Assembly: GCA_937916085.1 (NCBI GenBank)
Contig: CALGGO010000015.1
Span: 20,040-84,039, forward strand
Source: an uncultured Prevotellaceae bacterium
GTDB taxonomy: Bacteria > Bacteroidota > Bacteroidia > Bacteroidales > Muribaculaceae
Reading direction: 5' to 3'
Length of the DNA: 64,000 bases
The notes under the pieces were generated by a model. The model was not told the DNA's origin. It saw only the letters and a program-made list of their open reading frames with translations, and searched no databases. The position numbers were made by a program, and so were the translations under genes. Below, piece by piece: positions 43,396 through 51,885 of the stretch. Every line of letters begins with the position of its first letter. Position 1 is the first letter of the stretch.

Positions 43396-44703
43396 TTAGT
43401 CGATTTCCTCGTCGGCCTCATAGCCACCCATCTCGCGGATAGCGTTCTTGAGCATGGTGTGCTGCTGGAACAGGTGGTTAACGGGCACCTCGTCAACGGT
43501 GTAGTCGTGCTGTGGGCTCTTGAGGAAGAAGCTCAAGAAGCGCTGAGTGCCGTAGCGTCCTGCGCGGTGAGCGAGGTCCATGAGCAAGCACAGGTCAAGA
43601 CACAGAGGAGCTGCGAGGATAGAGTCGCGGCACAGGAAGTTGATCTTGATTTGCATGGGATAGCCCATCCAGCCAAAGATGTCGATGTTGTCCCAGCCCT
43701 CTTTGTTGTCGTTGCGGGGTGGATAGTAGTTGATGCGCACTTTGTGGAAGATGTCGCTGTAGAGGTCGGGCTGGTCTTCGGCAACGAGAATTGACTCGAG
43801 GGTCGAGAGCTTGCTCACCTCTTTAGTGCGGAAGTTGGCGGGCTCGTCGAGCACGAGGCCGTCGCGGTTACCCAGGATGTTGGTTGAGAACCAGCCGCTC
43901 ATGCCGAGCTTGCGTGCGCCGATGATAGGAGCGAAACCGCTCTTGACGAGGGTTTGGCCAGTCTTGAAGTCCTTGCCGGCGATGGGCACCTTGGTCTCCT
44001 CGCTCAGTTGCCACATTGCGGGGATGTCAACGGTGGTGTTAGGAGCACCCATGATGAATGGGCAGTCCTCCTTGAGAGCTGCGTAGGCATAGCACATAGA
44101 AGGCGAGATGTGAACAACATCATTGGCCTTCATGGCAGCCTCGAGCTGGTCAAGCTTATAGTGTACGTCCTTGTCGGGAGCAACGTAAATCTCGGTAGAT
44201 GCTGCCCAGAGGACAACAACGCGGTCCACGCCAGTCTCTTTCTTGAAGTTGCGGATGTCTTCACGCACCTGCTCCATCATGTCCCAGCGGTCTTTGCACT
44301 GCTTCACGTTGTCGCCGTCGAGGCGCTTAGCATAGTTCTTGTCGAAAGCGGCCTTGAGGGGCTTAATCTTGAGAAGCTCGTCCTTTACAGGCTCGATGTC
44401 TTTCTCTTTGAGCACCTCGGCGTTGATGGCGCTCTCGTAGGCATTAGCTGGATATACATCCCAAGCGGCAAACACGATGTCATCGAGTTTTGCCAGAGGC
44501 ACGATGTCTTTGTAGTGCAAGTATTTCTTGTTCTCGCCGCGACCAACGCGGATTTTGTCGTACTGAGTCATTGAGCCAACAGGCTTTGCCAGACCCTTGC
44601 GGGCCATCATAACACCAGTCATGAATGTGGTGCTCACTGCACCGAGTCCTACTACCATGATACCTAATTTGCCGGTAGCGGGTTTAACGTTTGGATTACT
44701 CAT
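43396..44703 (-). CDS. ino1: Myo-inositol-1-phosphate synthase
   Basis: 435 residues. Converts glucose 6-phosphate to inositol 1-phosphate (also numbered 3-phosphate) with NAD. The NAD-binding start MVVGLGAVSTTFMTGV, VVLWAASTEIYV and GAPNTTVDIPAM are typical, as are GKDFKTGQTLVKSG and GWFSTNILGNRDGLVL with the conserved Lys and Asn residues. The C-terminal IKINFLCRDSILAAPLCLDL is the usual end of the catalytic domain. Length matches prokaryotic members. The neighbouring lipid and nucleotidyl genes suggest the product enters inositol phospholipids. Confidence 0.95.
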   Translation of the reverse strand: MSNPNVKPATGKLGIMVVGLGAVSTTFMTGVMMARKGLAKPVGSMTQYDKIRVGRGENKKYLHYKDIVPLAKLDDIVFAAWDVYPANAYESAINAEVLKEKDIEPVKDELLKIKPLKAAFDKNYAKRLDGDNVKQCKDRWDMMEQVREDIRNFKKETGVDRVVVLWAASTEIYVAPDKDVHYKLDQLEAAMKANDVVHISPSMCYAYAALKEDCPFIMGAPNTTVDIPAMWQLSEETKVPIAGKDFKTGQTLVKSGFAPIIGARKLGMSGWFSTNILGNRDGLVLDEPANFRTKEVSKLSTLESILVAEDQPDLYSDIFHKVRINYYPPRNDNKEGWDNIDIFGWMGYPMQIKINFLCRDSILAAPLCLDLCLLMDLAHRAGRYGTQRFLSFFLKSPQHDYTVDEVPVNHLFQQHTMLKNAIREMGGYEADEEID

Positions 44704-44773
44704 AGTAAATAAATTTTATCGTTCTGTTAGTTTATTATTCTCGTTTTTGCGCTTTTTAGCGAAAAAAGCGGTG

Positions 44774-44781
44774 TAAAGGTA
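44774..44781 (-). promoter_or_regulatory. Promoter for the inositol-3-phosphate synthase gene
   Basis: Minus-strand TACCTTTA about 70 bases before the ATG. The 44704-44972 gap has no other recognisable feature; this and the terminator at 44973-44995 show the gene is a separate transcription unit from the HAD gene. Confidence 0.5.
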
Positions 44782-44972
44782 CTGCCTTTTTCTGTACTAC
44801 AAAAGAAAATAACAAACTTTAATCGTTAAATATACAAAACAATGCTGCCATTTTGCAAAATTAACCAAAAATTCACAGATAAAACCCTGATTATAGCCAA
44901 AAAACCATAATGCTACCCCACCCAATTAAACCATAAAAACGCTCAAAAACTGGAAAATTATTAAAATAAAGT

Positions 44973-44995
44973 GCCCGAGCTCGCTTGGCTCGGGC
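44973..44995 (-). terminator. Terminator after the HAD phosphatase gene
   Basis: Stem GCCCGAGC / GCTCGGGC, 7-base loop, followed on the minus strand by ACTTTATTTTAAT. Confidence 0.75.
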
Positions 44996-45026
44996 GCTTG
45001 CTGTAAGATGAGGAGTTTTATGTTTT

Positions 45027-45743
45027 TTATATCCTTATGTCTAAAAAACGAGATAGTGGCACCTCGCTTAGCGATTTGATGGTGTTGGGATGGGTTTGGG
45101 CGTCTTCGTCGGGAGTCCAGCCTTTGCCTTTGAGCCACAGGACTTGGCAGCCTATTGACTCGGCGGGGAGGATGTCTTTCTTGAGGCTGTCGCCAATGAC
45201 GAGGACTTCGCCAGGCTCCATCTCGAGCACATCAACGCCTAGCTTAAAGATGACGGGATTAGGCTTGCGCACACCCACCACGGCGCTCTCGATGACACCT
45301 TTAAAATACTTGCGCAGGTCGAAGTCGCGCAGCACGCTATCGACGTTACCGTAGAAGTTGCTCACGAGCATCATGGGGTAGTGCTGGCTCAACAGCTCAA
45401 GCACTGGTCGTGCCTCCTCGATGCTGGAGCGTGCCGCGTCGTAGCAGTACTGGGCTATCTGCTGCGCCAATGGCTCGATGTCGTCACATTGCAGGTGTCC
45501 TTTGTCAATGAGGTCTTGCAGCTCGATGCGCATCTTCTTGAGCAGCAAGTCGTGGAAGTTGTCGTTGGGGAGGATGTGGCGCACTCGTGCAAGTTCGCGC
45601 TCAGCCATCACATAGCTGTCGCGAAACTGCTCTTTGGTGACTGGCACTGTGGCGTCCTGGTATCCATCCCAAATCACTTCGCTCCAATGCACGCCGCGGC
45701 TGTCAATCGTGCCGCCGTAGTCGAAAATAATACCGTTTATCAT
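45027..45743 (-). CDS. HAD-superfamily phosphatase
   Basis: 238 residues from the ATG at 45743, which puts the nucleophile motif FDYGGTID at residues 6-13, as in most HAD proteins. The longer frame would add a word-repeat N-terminus. Further motifs: LVSNFYGN (motif II, S/T), a Lys in VRKPNPVIF (motif III) and VIGDSLKKDI (motif IV, GDxxxxD). D8 in motif I (FDYGGTID) is the nucleophile; the second Asp is Gly10 here (DYG), as in phosphatases of the PGP/HAD-IA group that use DxG rather than DxD, which argues for caution on activity. By position it may dephosphorylate the inositol-phosphate lipid intermediate. Confidence 0.82.
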   Translation of the reverse strand: MINGIIFDYGGTIDSRGVHWSEVIWDGYQDATVPVTKEQFRDSYVMAERELARVRHILPNDNFHDLLLKKMRIELQDLIDKGHLQCDDIEPLAQQIAQYCYDAARSSIEEARPVLELLSQHYPMMLVSNFYGNVDSVLRDFDLRKYFKGVIESAVVGVRKPNPVIFKLGVDVLEMEPGEVLVIGDSLKKDILPAESIGCQVLWLKGKGWTPDEDAQTHPNTIKSLSEVPLSRFLDIRI

Positions 45744-45754
45744 ATCACATAGAG

Positions 45755-45914
45755 TCGCTTTGCTCCACAATGTGTTTCGCACATTGTCAAGTCTACGACT
45801 TGTTACTTATCACTTACCACTTATCACTTATCACTTATCACTTACCACTTATCACTTATCACTTATCACTTATCACTTACCACTTACCACTTATCACTTA
45901 CCACTTAAAACTTA
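45755..45914. repeat. Heptamer array ACTTAYC
   Basis: About 17 consecutive 7-base words (ACTTATC, ACTTACC) from 45801, preceded by the CGCTTCGCTCCACAATGTG segment also found near 4546. On the minus strand this is TAAGTGA/TAAGTGG repeated. The CDP-alcohol phosphatidyltransferase stop (TGA, 45915-45917) falls in the array. Confidence 0.9.
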
Positions 45915-46877
45915 TCACTTAACATCGTATTTTCCTGCTTGGAGGTCGGCAGTGAGCTTTTTGCAGATGCGCTCGTGGCGGCATATCGTGTAAACGAGCA
46001 GTGAGTTGAGGACAACAAGCTCAAAGACGAAGTATAGCCAAGGAATCCTGATTATCACCGAGATGAACATGGCGATGGTGCGTGTGTTGAAAGTAAGGAT
46101 GTTGGTGTACTTCATCAGCGGCAGACTCAGCGCACGGAAGTCGTCGCGGAACTGTTGTGGCGCCACGTTGTCGCCAAAACGGCTCTTGAGCTCACGGCGC
46201 AGACGCTGCATGGCAGGCGTGAGGTTCTCCTGGTTCTTGGTGTAGTTGCGGTAGAAGAACATGGTGATGCGCTTGAAACCCGACGTGTGCTTGATTTGCT
46301 CGTCAAGTTTCTCGGTGCTGTCGAGCTCGCTGCCTCCCTCCCCCTTGAGGAAGTAGAGGTGGAACTGGCGGTAGTAGTCGGCCACAGCGCATTGCAGAGC
46401 ATGGCTCACTCCAGCGGCAATCGCCATGGTCCATATTATCCAGTTGTGATGACTGAAGAAGTCGCCGAGCGCGGCGTCGCCAAAGTGCAGCTCGCGGAAC
46501 ACGAGGGCGAAATAGATGGCAAACGCCCAAAAGTCGCCGCTCACGCCGTCGAGGATGCGCCCAATCTGGGAATACTGCTTGGTGAGTCGCGCCAACTGTC
46601 CGTCGGCACTGTCGTAGGTGTTTGCCCAGATGATAAGGAATATACCCAGATAGTTGAGCCAGATGTACTGAGGCTGTCCGAAATATAGCAGTATGCCACC
46701 TGCCACACCCAGGAAGATGGATGCTATGGTGACGGCATTAGGCTTGATGCCGAGTTTGGAAAACAGCACCGCCCAAGCAAAGCCGAGAGGCCTGTAGAAC
46801 CACAGGTCGAGTTGCTCCTCGGTGTCCATCGACTTGAGCGACTCGTTATATTGTTGTTTTAATTCTTTGAAATTCAT
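45915..46877 (-). CDS. CDP-alcohol phosphatidyltransferase (probable phosphatidylinositol-phosphate synthase)
   Basis: 320 residues, membrane protein with about six hydrophobic segments. The CDP-alcohol motif is clear: YDSADGQLARLTKQYSQIG then RILDGVSGD. Compared with the consensus D-x2-D-G-x2-A-R-x8-G-x3-D-x3-D, the last Asp is displaced by one residue (D-x4-D). It transfers a phosphatidyl group from CDP-diacylglycerol to an alcohol, here probably inositol phosphate. Downstream genes are the HAD phosphatase and inositol synthase; upstream is the ATP-grasp gene, 61 bases away. Confidence 0.9.
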   Translation of the reverse strand: MNFKELKQQYNESLKSMDTEEQLDLWFYRPLGFAWAVLFSKLGIKPNAVTIASIFLGVAGGILLYFGQPQYIWLNYLGIFLIIWANTYDSADGQLARLTKQYSQIGRILDGVSGDFWAFAIYFALVFRELHFGDAALGDFFSHHNWIIWTMAIAAGVSHALQCAVADYYRQFHLYFLKGEGGSELDSTEKLDEQIKHTSGFKRITMFFYRNYTKNQENLTPAMQRLRRELKSRFGDNVAPQQFRDDFRALSLPLMKYTNILTFNTRTIAMFISVIIRIPWLYFVFELVVLNSLLVYTICRHERICKKLTADLQAGKYDVK

Positions 46878-46938
46878 GATTGAGTTAAAGTGTTGTTAGA
46901 TTATCTAGACCTTCTGGATTTTCTAGATATGTTATTGA

Positions 46939-47811
46939 TTATGCATTGAATTTCCGCTCTTTGATGATATTGATGATGCGCTTGGCGATGTGGGGTGCGG
47001 CATCGTTGCGGCAGGGCGCAAAGCTGGGCCAGTCGTTGAAGTCGATGATTTTCACGTCGCCGTCGGCACCTACGATGCAGTCTCCTCCATAAATCTCGAT
47101 GTTCAGCTCGTCGGCAGCGTGGGCGCAGATGCTCTTGAGGTGCTTCACGTCAAACTTCAGCCCCTGCGACTTGCCGTTGATGGCTTCGTGGCCGTACTTG
47201 CTGTGGCCGAAGTCTAAGGGATAGAACCAGAAGAAATAGTTGGTGCCTCGCACACCGTAGAACTTGATGAGGTCGCCCACGAGATGCACGTTGATGACGG
47301 CGCGCTTGATGCCGCGCAGAAAGTACTCTTGCAGCACCTCTTGCGCCTCCTCGCTGTGGCGCACATAAGACACGTCCTCTTTGTGCATGGCGTGGAAGTC
47401 GCCGCGCTTGATCCAGCAGCTTTGGAATCCGCTGCGCTCAAGACGGTCTTTCACCACCTCGTCGGTGTTTACTATGATGCTGTCGGGGTAGGGTATTCCG
47501 TTGCCCAGCAAGATGCGTGTCATGCGCTCTCGTGTGCAGTTCTCAATGCCGAAGCCCGAGTTGATGACCAGTTTCCCGTTATTCTCCAGCTTTTGCAGTT
47601 TGAGAATTGAGGTGTGCTCACGACACATGTTCACGATAATATCTTCCTTAATGTCGCCATTATTGAACTGCTCCTCGCTGTAGGTGTTCACGATGCATCC
47701 TCGCTTGCGCAGTTGTTCGGCGACGGCGTTGAAGATTGCTGTGTCGTTGCCAATGTGGTTGGGAGAGTAGGCTCCCGCCCTCATGATTCCTGCAATATTA
47801 ATATCGGCCAT
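46939..47811 (-). CDS. ATP-grasp family protein in the inositol-lipid group
   Basis: 290 residues. The N-terminal Rossmann-like part contains MRAGAYSPNHIGND and a region ending VNMCREHTSIL. The central and C-terminal parts fit an ATP-grasp: CWIKRGDFHAMHKEDV (lysine site), VINVHLVGDLIKFYGV, and GGDCIVGADGDVKIIDFNDW with the terminal Mg-binding Asp and Asn. This resembles RimK/glutathione-synthetase-like ligases that join an amine to a carboxyl group. The substrate is not known. Its place between the lipid synthase and a nucleotidyltransferase suggests head-group decoration, which is speculation. Confidence 0.8.
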   Translation of the reverse strand: MADINIAGIMRAGAYSPNHIGNDTAIFNAVAEQLRKRGCIVNTYSEEQFNNGDIKEDIIVNMCREHTSILKLQKLENNGKLVINSGFGIENCTRERMTRILLGNGIPYPDSIIVNTDEVVKDRLERSGFQSCWIKRGDFHAMHKEDVSYVRHSEEAQEVLQEYFLRGIKRAVINVHLVGDLIKFYGVRGTNYFFWFYPLDFGHSKYGHEAINGKSQGLKFDVKHLKSICAHAADELNIEIYGGDCIVGADGDVKIIDFNDWPSFAPCRNDAAPHIAKRIINIIKERKFNA

Positions 47812-47832
47812 ATTATATATATTAATGTGTGA

Positions 47833-48534
47833 TTATTTGCTGTTGATAAACGCTTGTGCCACCTCGATGTCGCTGGCGTGGTCCACGTCGATGATTTTGT
47901 CGATGCTGAACGCCTTGAGCTTCATGCCGGCAGCGATGAGTGCCCTCTGGAAGTTGCGCATGCGCGAGATGCCCTTGTCGATGCAGTCGTTTAGCACAGG
48001 AAACGCTTTGTCGGTCATGGCATAGACGCCTCCCGAGACATACTTGGCGCCGTCGAACGGCTCGTCGCAGAAGGCTTTGATGCTCATGCAGCGGTTCACA
48101 TCCACATAGAGCGGCTTCTCGTCCTCGATGAATGGTGTCACAGCCCACAGGCCGTCGTGGCGGTTGTCCGCCTCAAATGCTGCAATGTAGCTTGCGAAGT
48201 CCTCCTCTCGGAAGATGGTATCGACCGTAGTGAGGCAGAACTTGCCAGGCTTCATCACTTTGCTCAGCTCCCAGAAGCTGTGCATAGAGCTTGGCGTGGA
48301 TTTCACGATGACGTTGAGGGGCGCGTCAATCTTCACGTTGTCGAGGAACTGCCGCACCTCGGGCATGAAGTCGTTGATGATTACCGAGATGCTCTCGGCA
48401 TTGCAACGTGTGAATATATTCATGAGCCGCAGTATCATGGGCTCGCCGTTGAGCTCAACGAGCGGTTTGGGCTTCTCAACGCCCTCTTGCGCCAGCCGCG
48501 ACCCTTCGCCAGCTGCTATTATCGCGTAATGCAT
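47833..48534 (-). CDS. Nucleotidyltransferase (NTP-transferase, MobA/IspD-like)
   Basis: 233 residues starting IIAAGEGSRLAQEGVEKPKP, the nucleotide-binding loop of sugar-phosphate and polyol-phosphate nucleotidyltransferases. The Mg ligand is expected in LTTVDTIF (VDT-type Asp), with a further acidic site in IDKIIDVDHASD near the end. It probably makes an activated (NDP- or CDP-linked) sugar or polyol. 21 bases separate it from the ATP-grasp gene, with the same direction. Confidence 0.85.
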   Translation of the reverse strand: MHYAIIAAGEGSRLAQEGVEKPKPLVELNGEPMILRLMNIFTRCNAESISVIINDFMPEVRQFLDNVKIDAPLNVIVKSTPSSMHSFWELSKVMKPGKFCLTTVDTIFREEDFASYIAAFEADNRHDGLWAVTPFIEDEKPLYVDVNRCMSIKAFCDEPFDGAKYVSGGVYAMTDKAFPVLNDCIDKGISRMRNFQRALIAAGMKLKAFSIDKIIDVDHASDIEVAQAFINSK

Positions 48535-48542
48535 ACTTGAAA

Positions 48543-48634
48543 ATAGTTTCTAGATTTTTATAGATTTTCTAGAAGTTCTAGATTTTCTAGGTTTTATTCT
48601 TAGTACTTGAAACTTAACACTTGAAACTTATCCC
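48543..48634. repeat. Mixed nonamer and heptamer array
   Basis: TCTAGA words at 9-base spacing (about 48549-48592), then heptamers of the ACTTGAA / ACTTAAC type. The pdxA stop (48635-48637) is in the array's edge. Confidence 0.82.
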
Positions 48635-49747
48635 TTATCCTAGCGGTTCTTCGTCTTCTATCTTGGTGAGGTCGAGGACTACGTTGTCTTTGCCCTTGTC
48701 GAAGTATAGCTTCTTGAGCGGGTTCTGGTACATCTCGTCGTAGTTCTTGCGGTTGCGATAGATGTCGATGGCTGTGTAGATGGCATGGCGCATCGACAGC
48801 TCACTGGCAATGCCTTGACCGGCGATGTCGTAGCCCGTGCCGTGGTCGGGACTGGTGCGCACGTAGGGCAAACCGGCAGTCACGTTCACGCCCTCGTTCA
48901 TGGCGATGGTCTTAAATGGAGTGAGTCCCTGGTCGTGGTACATGGCGAGCACACCGTCGAAGCGCAGGTACTGGCTGCTGCCAAAGAAACCGTCGGCGGG
49001 GTAGGGTCCAAAGCACAGTATTTGGTTCTCGTTGGCTTCTTGGATAGCTGGCTCGATAATCTCTTTCTCTTCATTGCCCAGGAGTCCGTTGTCGCCACTG
49101 TGCGGGTTAAGGCCGAGCACTGCGATGCGCGGCTTTTGGATGTTGAAGTCGCGCTGCAGCGAGTCGTTGAAGATGCGCAGTTTCTCTACTATGTCTTCCT
49201 TGTTGATGCTCTGCGCCACTTTTGCCACAGGGATATGTGTGGTGACAAGTGCCACGCGCAGTTTGTCGCTGCACAGTATCATCAGTGCTTTTGCCCCATC
49301 ACCGAGGCTTGCCTCCAGATATTCGGTGTGGCCAGGGAATGAGAATTCCTCGCTGTGGATATTGTCTTTGTTGATGGGTGCGGTGACGAGCACGTCGATG
49401 TCGCCCTTCTTGAGGTCGCTCACGGCAGCCTCTAGAGCCATAAAAGCGGCTTTGCCGGCTTGCTTGCCTGGCTGCCCGAGTTCGACTTTCACCTCCTCGT
49501 TTATAATCTCCACGAGATTTAGCGTGCTCTCTTTCACATAGCCAGCGTGGCGTGTGGTGTTGAGTTGTGTGGTCTGAATCCCCAGAGCCTTGCGGTGATA
49601 GTTCATGATTTTGCTTGAGCCATAGACGATAGGGGTACACAGCTCAAGGATGTCGTTACTGGTAAAGCATTTCAAAATAACCTCATAGCCCACACCATTG
49701 GTGTCGCCTTGAGTGATGCCTACACGTATTTTTCTTTCGTTACTCAT
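48635..49747 (-). CDS. pdxA: 4-hydroxythreonine-4-phosphate dehydrogenase
   Basis: 370 residues, slightly longer than E. coli PdxA because of an acidic tail. NAD-dependent enzyme of the DXP-dependent pyridoxal-phosphate pathway, acting before PdxJ. Motifs in order: ITQGDTNGVGYEVILK (N-terminus), TAPINKDNI, FPGHTEYLEA (metal-ligand His), LGLNPHSGDNGLLG, MYHDQGLTPFK (second His) and TSPDHGTGYDIAG (third His). All metal ligands are intact. It is the first gene of the leftward group that contains the inositol-lipid genes, 100 bases before the nucleotidyltransferase. Confidence 0.96.
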   Translation of the reverse strand: MSNERKIRVGITQGDTNGVGYEVILKCFTSNDILELCTPIVYGSSKIMNYHRKALGIQTTQLNTTRHAGYVKESTLNLVEIINEEVKVELGQPGKQAGKAAFMALEAAVSDLKKGDIDVLVTAPINKDNIHSEEFSFPGHTEYLEASLGDGAKALMILCSDKLRVALVTTHIPVAKVAQSINKEDIVEKLRIFNDSLQRDFNIQKPRIAVLGLNPHSGDNGLLGNEEKEIIEPAIQEANENQILCFGPYPADGFFGSSQYLRFDGVLAMYHDQGLTPFKTIAMNEGVNVTAGLPYVRTSPDHGTGYDIAGQGIASELSMRHAIYTAIDIYRNRKNYDEMYQNPLKKLYFDKGKDNVVLDLTKIEDEEPLG

Positions 49748-49956
49748 TGTGTTTTAGTTTGTTATGAGGCTTGCTGCAAATGAAATTGCGCTAAAAGCCC
49801 AAAATAATCGGCTAAATTACTTCTTTTTTGCGAAATAAGCAATAATAAGTCTCGGTTTTTCGACTTTTCGTCTTTTTCGCCAAAAAAATCGAGTAAAAGT
49901 GTTTTTGTTGTGATTTTATTATTAATTTTGTCGTTTAATCATAAAAAGGTTTCAAA

Positions 49957-50709
49957 ATGAGCGATACTATAGTTATCATCCCTACCTATAACGAGAAGGA
50001 AAACATAGAGGCAATCATCCGTGCGGTTCTGGCTCTCGAAGAGCAGCACCGCTTTGACGTGCTGGTGATTGACGACAACAGCCCCGACGGTACCGCTGCG
50101 ATAGTGGAGCGCCTGATAGAAGAAATCCCCGACCGCATCAACATCGTGAAACGCTTGGGAAAGCTCGGGCTGGGCACCGCCTACATCGCGGGCTTCAGAT
50201 GGGCTCTGGAGAAAGGGTATAGCTATATCATTGAGATGGATGCCGACTTCTCGCACCGTCCCGAGGACCTGCTACCACTGCAGCGCGCCTGCGCCGAGGA
50301 AGGTGCCGATGTGAGTGTGGGGTCACGATATATCTCGGGCGTGAACGTAGTGAACTGGCCAATGGGGAGAGTGCTGATGAGTTATTATGCGTCGGCCTAC
50401 GTGCGCATTGTCACTGGCATGAAGGTGCGCGACACCACTGCGGGCTTTGTGTGCTACAAGCGCGAGGTGCTAGAGGCCATCAACCTCGATGCGGTGGAGT
50501 TTAAGGGATATGCCTTCCAGATTGAGATGAAGTTCACCGCCCACAAGATGGGTTTCCGCATCAAGGAGGTGCCTATCGTGTTCATCAACCGCGTGCTAGG
50601 CACGAGCAAGATGAGCGGCGGCATCTTCAGCGAGGCACTCTTCGGCGTCATCAAGCTCCGCTGGCAGAGCATCTTCTACAAAGACCGCTTCAAGCGCCAG
50701 ACACACTAA
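49957..50709 (+). CDS. Polyprenol-phosphate mannosyltransferase (DPM1-like GT2)
   Basis: 250 residues. A GT2 domain with VIIPTYNEKENIEAII, LVIDDNSPDGT (nucleotide sugar), LGTAYIAGFRWAL, and EMDADFSHRPED (D-x-D metal site). The GSRYISGVNVVNWPMGR stretch and the TTAGFVCYKREVLE pattern are those of dolichyl/polyprenyl-phosphate sugar synthases. It has no C-terminal transmembrane tail, so it acts at the membrane as a soluble or partner-bound enzyme. It makes a lipid-linked sugar, probably for glycan assembly. A candidate promoter TAATTTTG lies at 49923-49930. Confidence 0.92.
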   Translation: MSDTIVIIPTYNEKENIEAIIRAVLALEEQHRFDVLVIDDNSPDGTAAIVERLIEEIPDRINIVKRLGKLGLGTAYIAGFRWALEKGYSYIIEMDADFSHRPEDLLPLQRACAEEGADVSVGSRYISGVNVVNWPMGRVLMSYYASAYVRIVTGMKVRDTTAGFVCYKREVLEAINLDAVEFKGYAFQIEMKFTAHKMGFRIKEVPIVFINRVLGTSKMSGGIFSEALFGVIKLRWQSIFYKDRFKRQTH

Positions 50710-50861
50710 CCACTAATTTAGAACCACTAATTTACACGGATTATCACTAATTATTTATTGGCACTAATTTAGAACCACTGATTTACACGGATTATCACTA
50801 AATTAGTTGTTGGTAATTCGTGCAAATAACTAATTTGGTGAAAATTAGTGTAAATTCGTGG
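50710..50861. repeat. CACTAATTTAGAAC-type word repeat
   Basis: Two near-copies of CACTAATTTAGAACCACT and ATTTACACGGATTATCACTA, then the rest in inverted sense (AATTCGTGCAAATAAC). It spans between the stop codons of two convergent genes (50707-50709 and 50862-50864), both of which are in a repeat word. The same words recur at 51925-52042. Confidence 0.85.
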
Positions 50862-51821
50862 TTATGGATTGACGACGTTGATGGGGTGGCCTTCCATGAA
50901 GGTGCGCACGTTGTTGACAACAACGTCCATAAGGCGTTGGCGGGCTTCGGGGCTTGTCCACCCAATGTGAGGAGTGAAGTAGCAGTTGTCAAGGGCGAGA
51001 AGTGGGTTGTCGGAGGCTGGTGGTTCTTGACAAAGCACATCGACTGCCGCAGCAGCAATCACTCCATTTTTTAAAGCTTCGATGAGGTCTTCCTCCACGA
51101 TGAGTGGCCCACGACTGGTGTTGATGACCATTGCGGTGGGTTTCATAAGTGCCAACCTGTGTGCGTTGACGATGCCTCGCGTGTCGGGTGTTAGTGGGCA
51201 GTGCAGGCTCACCACATCGCATTGGCTAAATAAATCATCAAGGGTATCTACACGAGTGATATATGGCGGCAGAGCGTTCTGTGGTTTGCTTGTGAATGCG
51301 AGAACCTTCATTCCCATAGCGGCGGTGATTCGAGCCACTGTGCTACCTATATTGCCTAGCCCCACAATTCCCATTGTCTTGCCTTCAAGTTCGATGAATG
51401 GGGCGCTACAGTAGGTATAATCAATGCTTCGGCTCCACACACCAGCGCGTGCCTCTTGGGTGTAGTGCTCGACATGGGTCGTCATGTTTAGAAGATGCGC
51501 TATCGCCACTTGTGCTACCGATGCAGTGCTATAGGCGGGCACGTTGGTGACTATTATGCCACGCTCGTTGGCTGCTTCCAAATCCACGATGTTGAAGCCA
51601 GTGGCTATAACACCTATATATTTAAGGTTGGGTAAAGCCTCAATGAGTTTTCGGTCAAAGACCACTTTGTTTGTTAATAGTGCATCGGCATGAAATGCCC
51701 TCTCAATTATTTCCTCGGGTTTGCTGCGAGGATAAACTATAACATCTCCTAGTCTCTCAAGTGGTTCCCACGACAAGTCGCCGGGATTCCCTACATATCC
51801 GTCAAGAACTACAATTTTCAT
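50862..51821 (-). CDS. D-2-hydroxyacid dehydrogenase (glycerate dehydrogenase type)
   Basis: 319 residues. NAD-binding GLGNIGSTVARI is at about 150-161. The catalytic residues are visible: Arg in INTSRGPLIVEE, Glu in VLCQEPPASDNPLL, and His in YFTPHIGWTSPEAR. These are the R-E-H triad of hydroxypyruvate reductase / D-lactate type enzymes. It reduces a 2-oxoacid such as hydroxypyruvate with NADH. It is monocistronic, with a promoter at 51859-51867. Confidence 0.95.
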   Translation of the reverse strand: MKIVVLDGYVGNPGDLSWEPLERLGDVIVYPRSKPEEIIERAFHADALLTNKVVFDRKLIEALPNLKYIGVIATGFNIVDLEAANERGIIVTNVPAYSTASVAQVAIAHLLNMTTHVEHYTQEARAGVWSRSIDYTYCSAPFIELEGKTMGIVGLGNIGSTVARITAAMGMKVLAFTSKPQNALPPYITRVDTLDDLFSQCDVVSLHCPLTPDTRGIVNAHRLALMKPTAMVINTSRGPLIVEEDLIEALKNGVIAAAAVDVLCQEPPASDNPLLALDNCYFTPHIGWTSPEARQRLMDVVVNNVRTFMEGHPINVVNP

Positions 51822-51858
51822 GATGATAAAAAGATTTTCATTAATAATTTTTTGATGT

Positions 51859-51867
51859 GCAAAAATA
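51859..51867 (-). promoter_or_regulatory. Promoter for the D-2-hydroxyacid dehydrogenase
   Basis: Minus-strand TATTTTTGC, 38 bases before the ATG. Confidence 0.6.
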
Positions 51868-51885
51868 ATTATTTTTCATCAAAAA

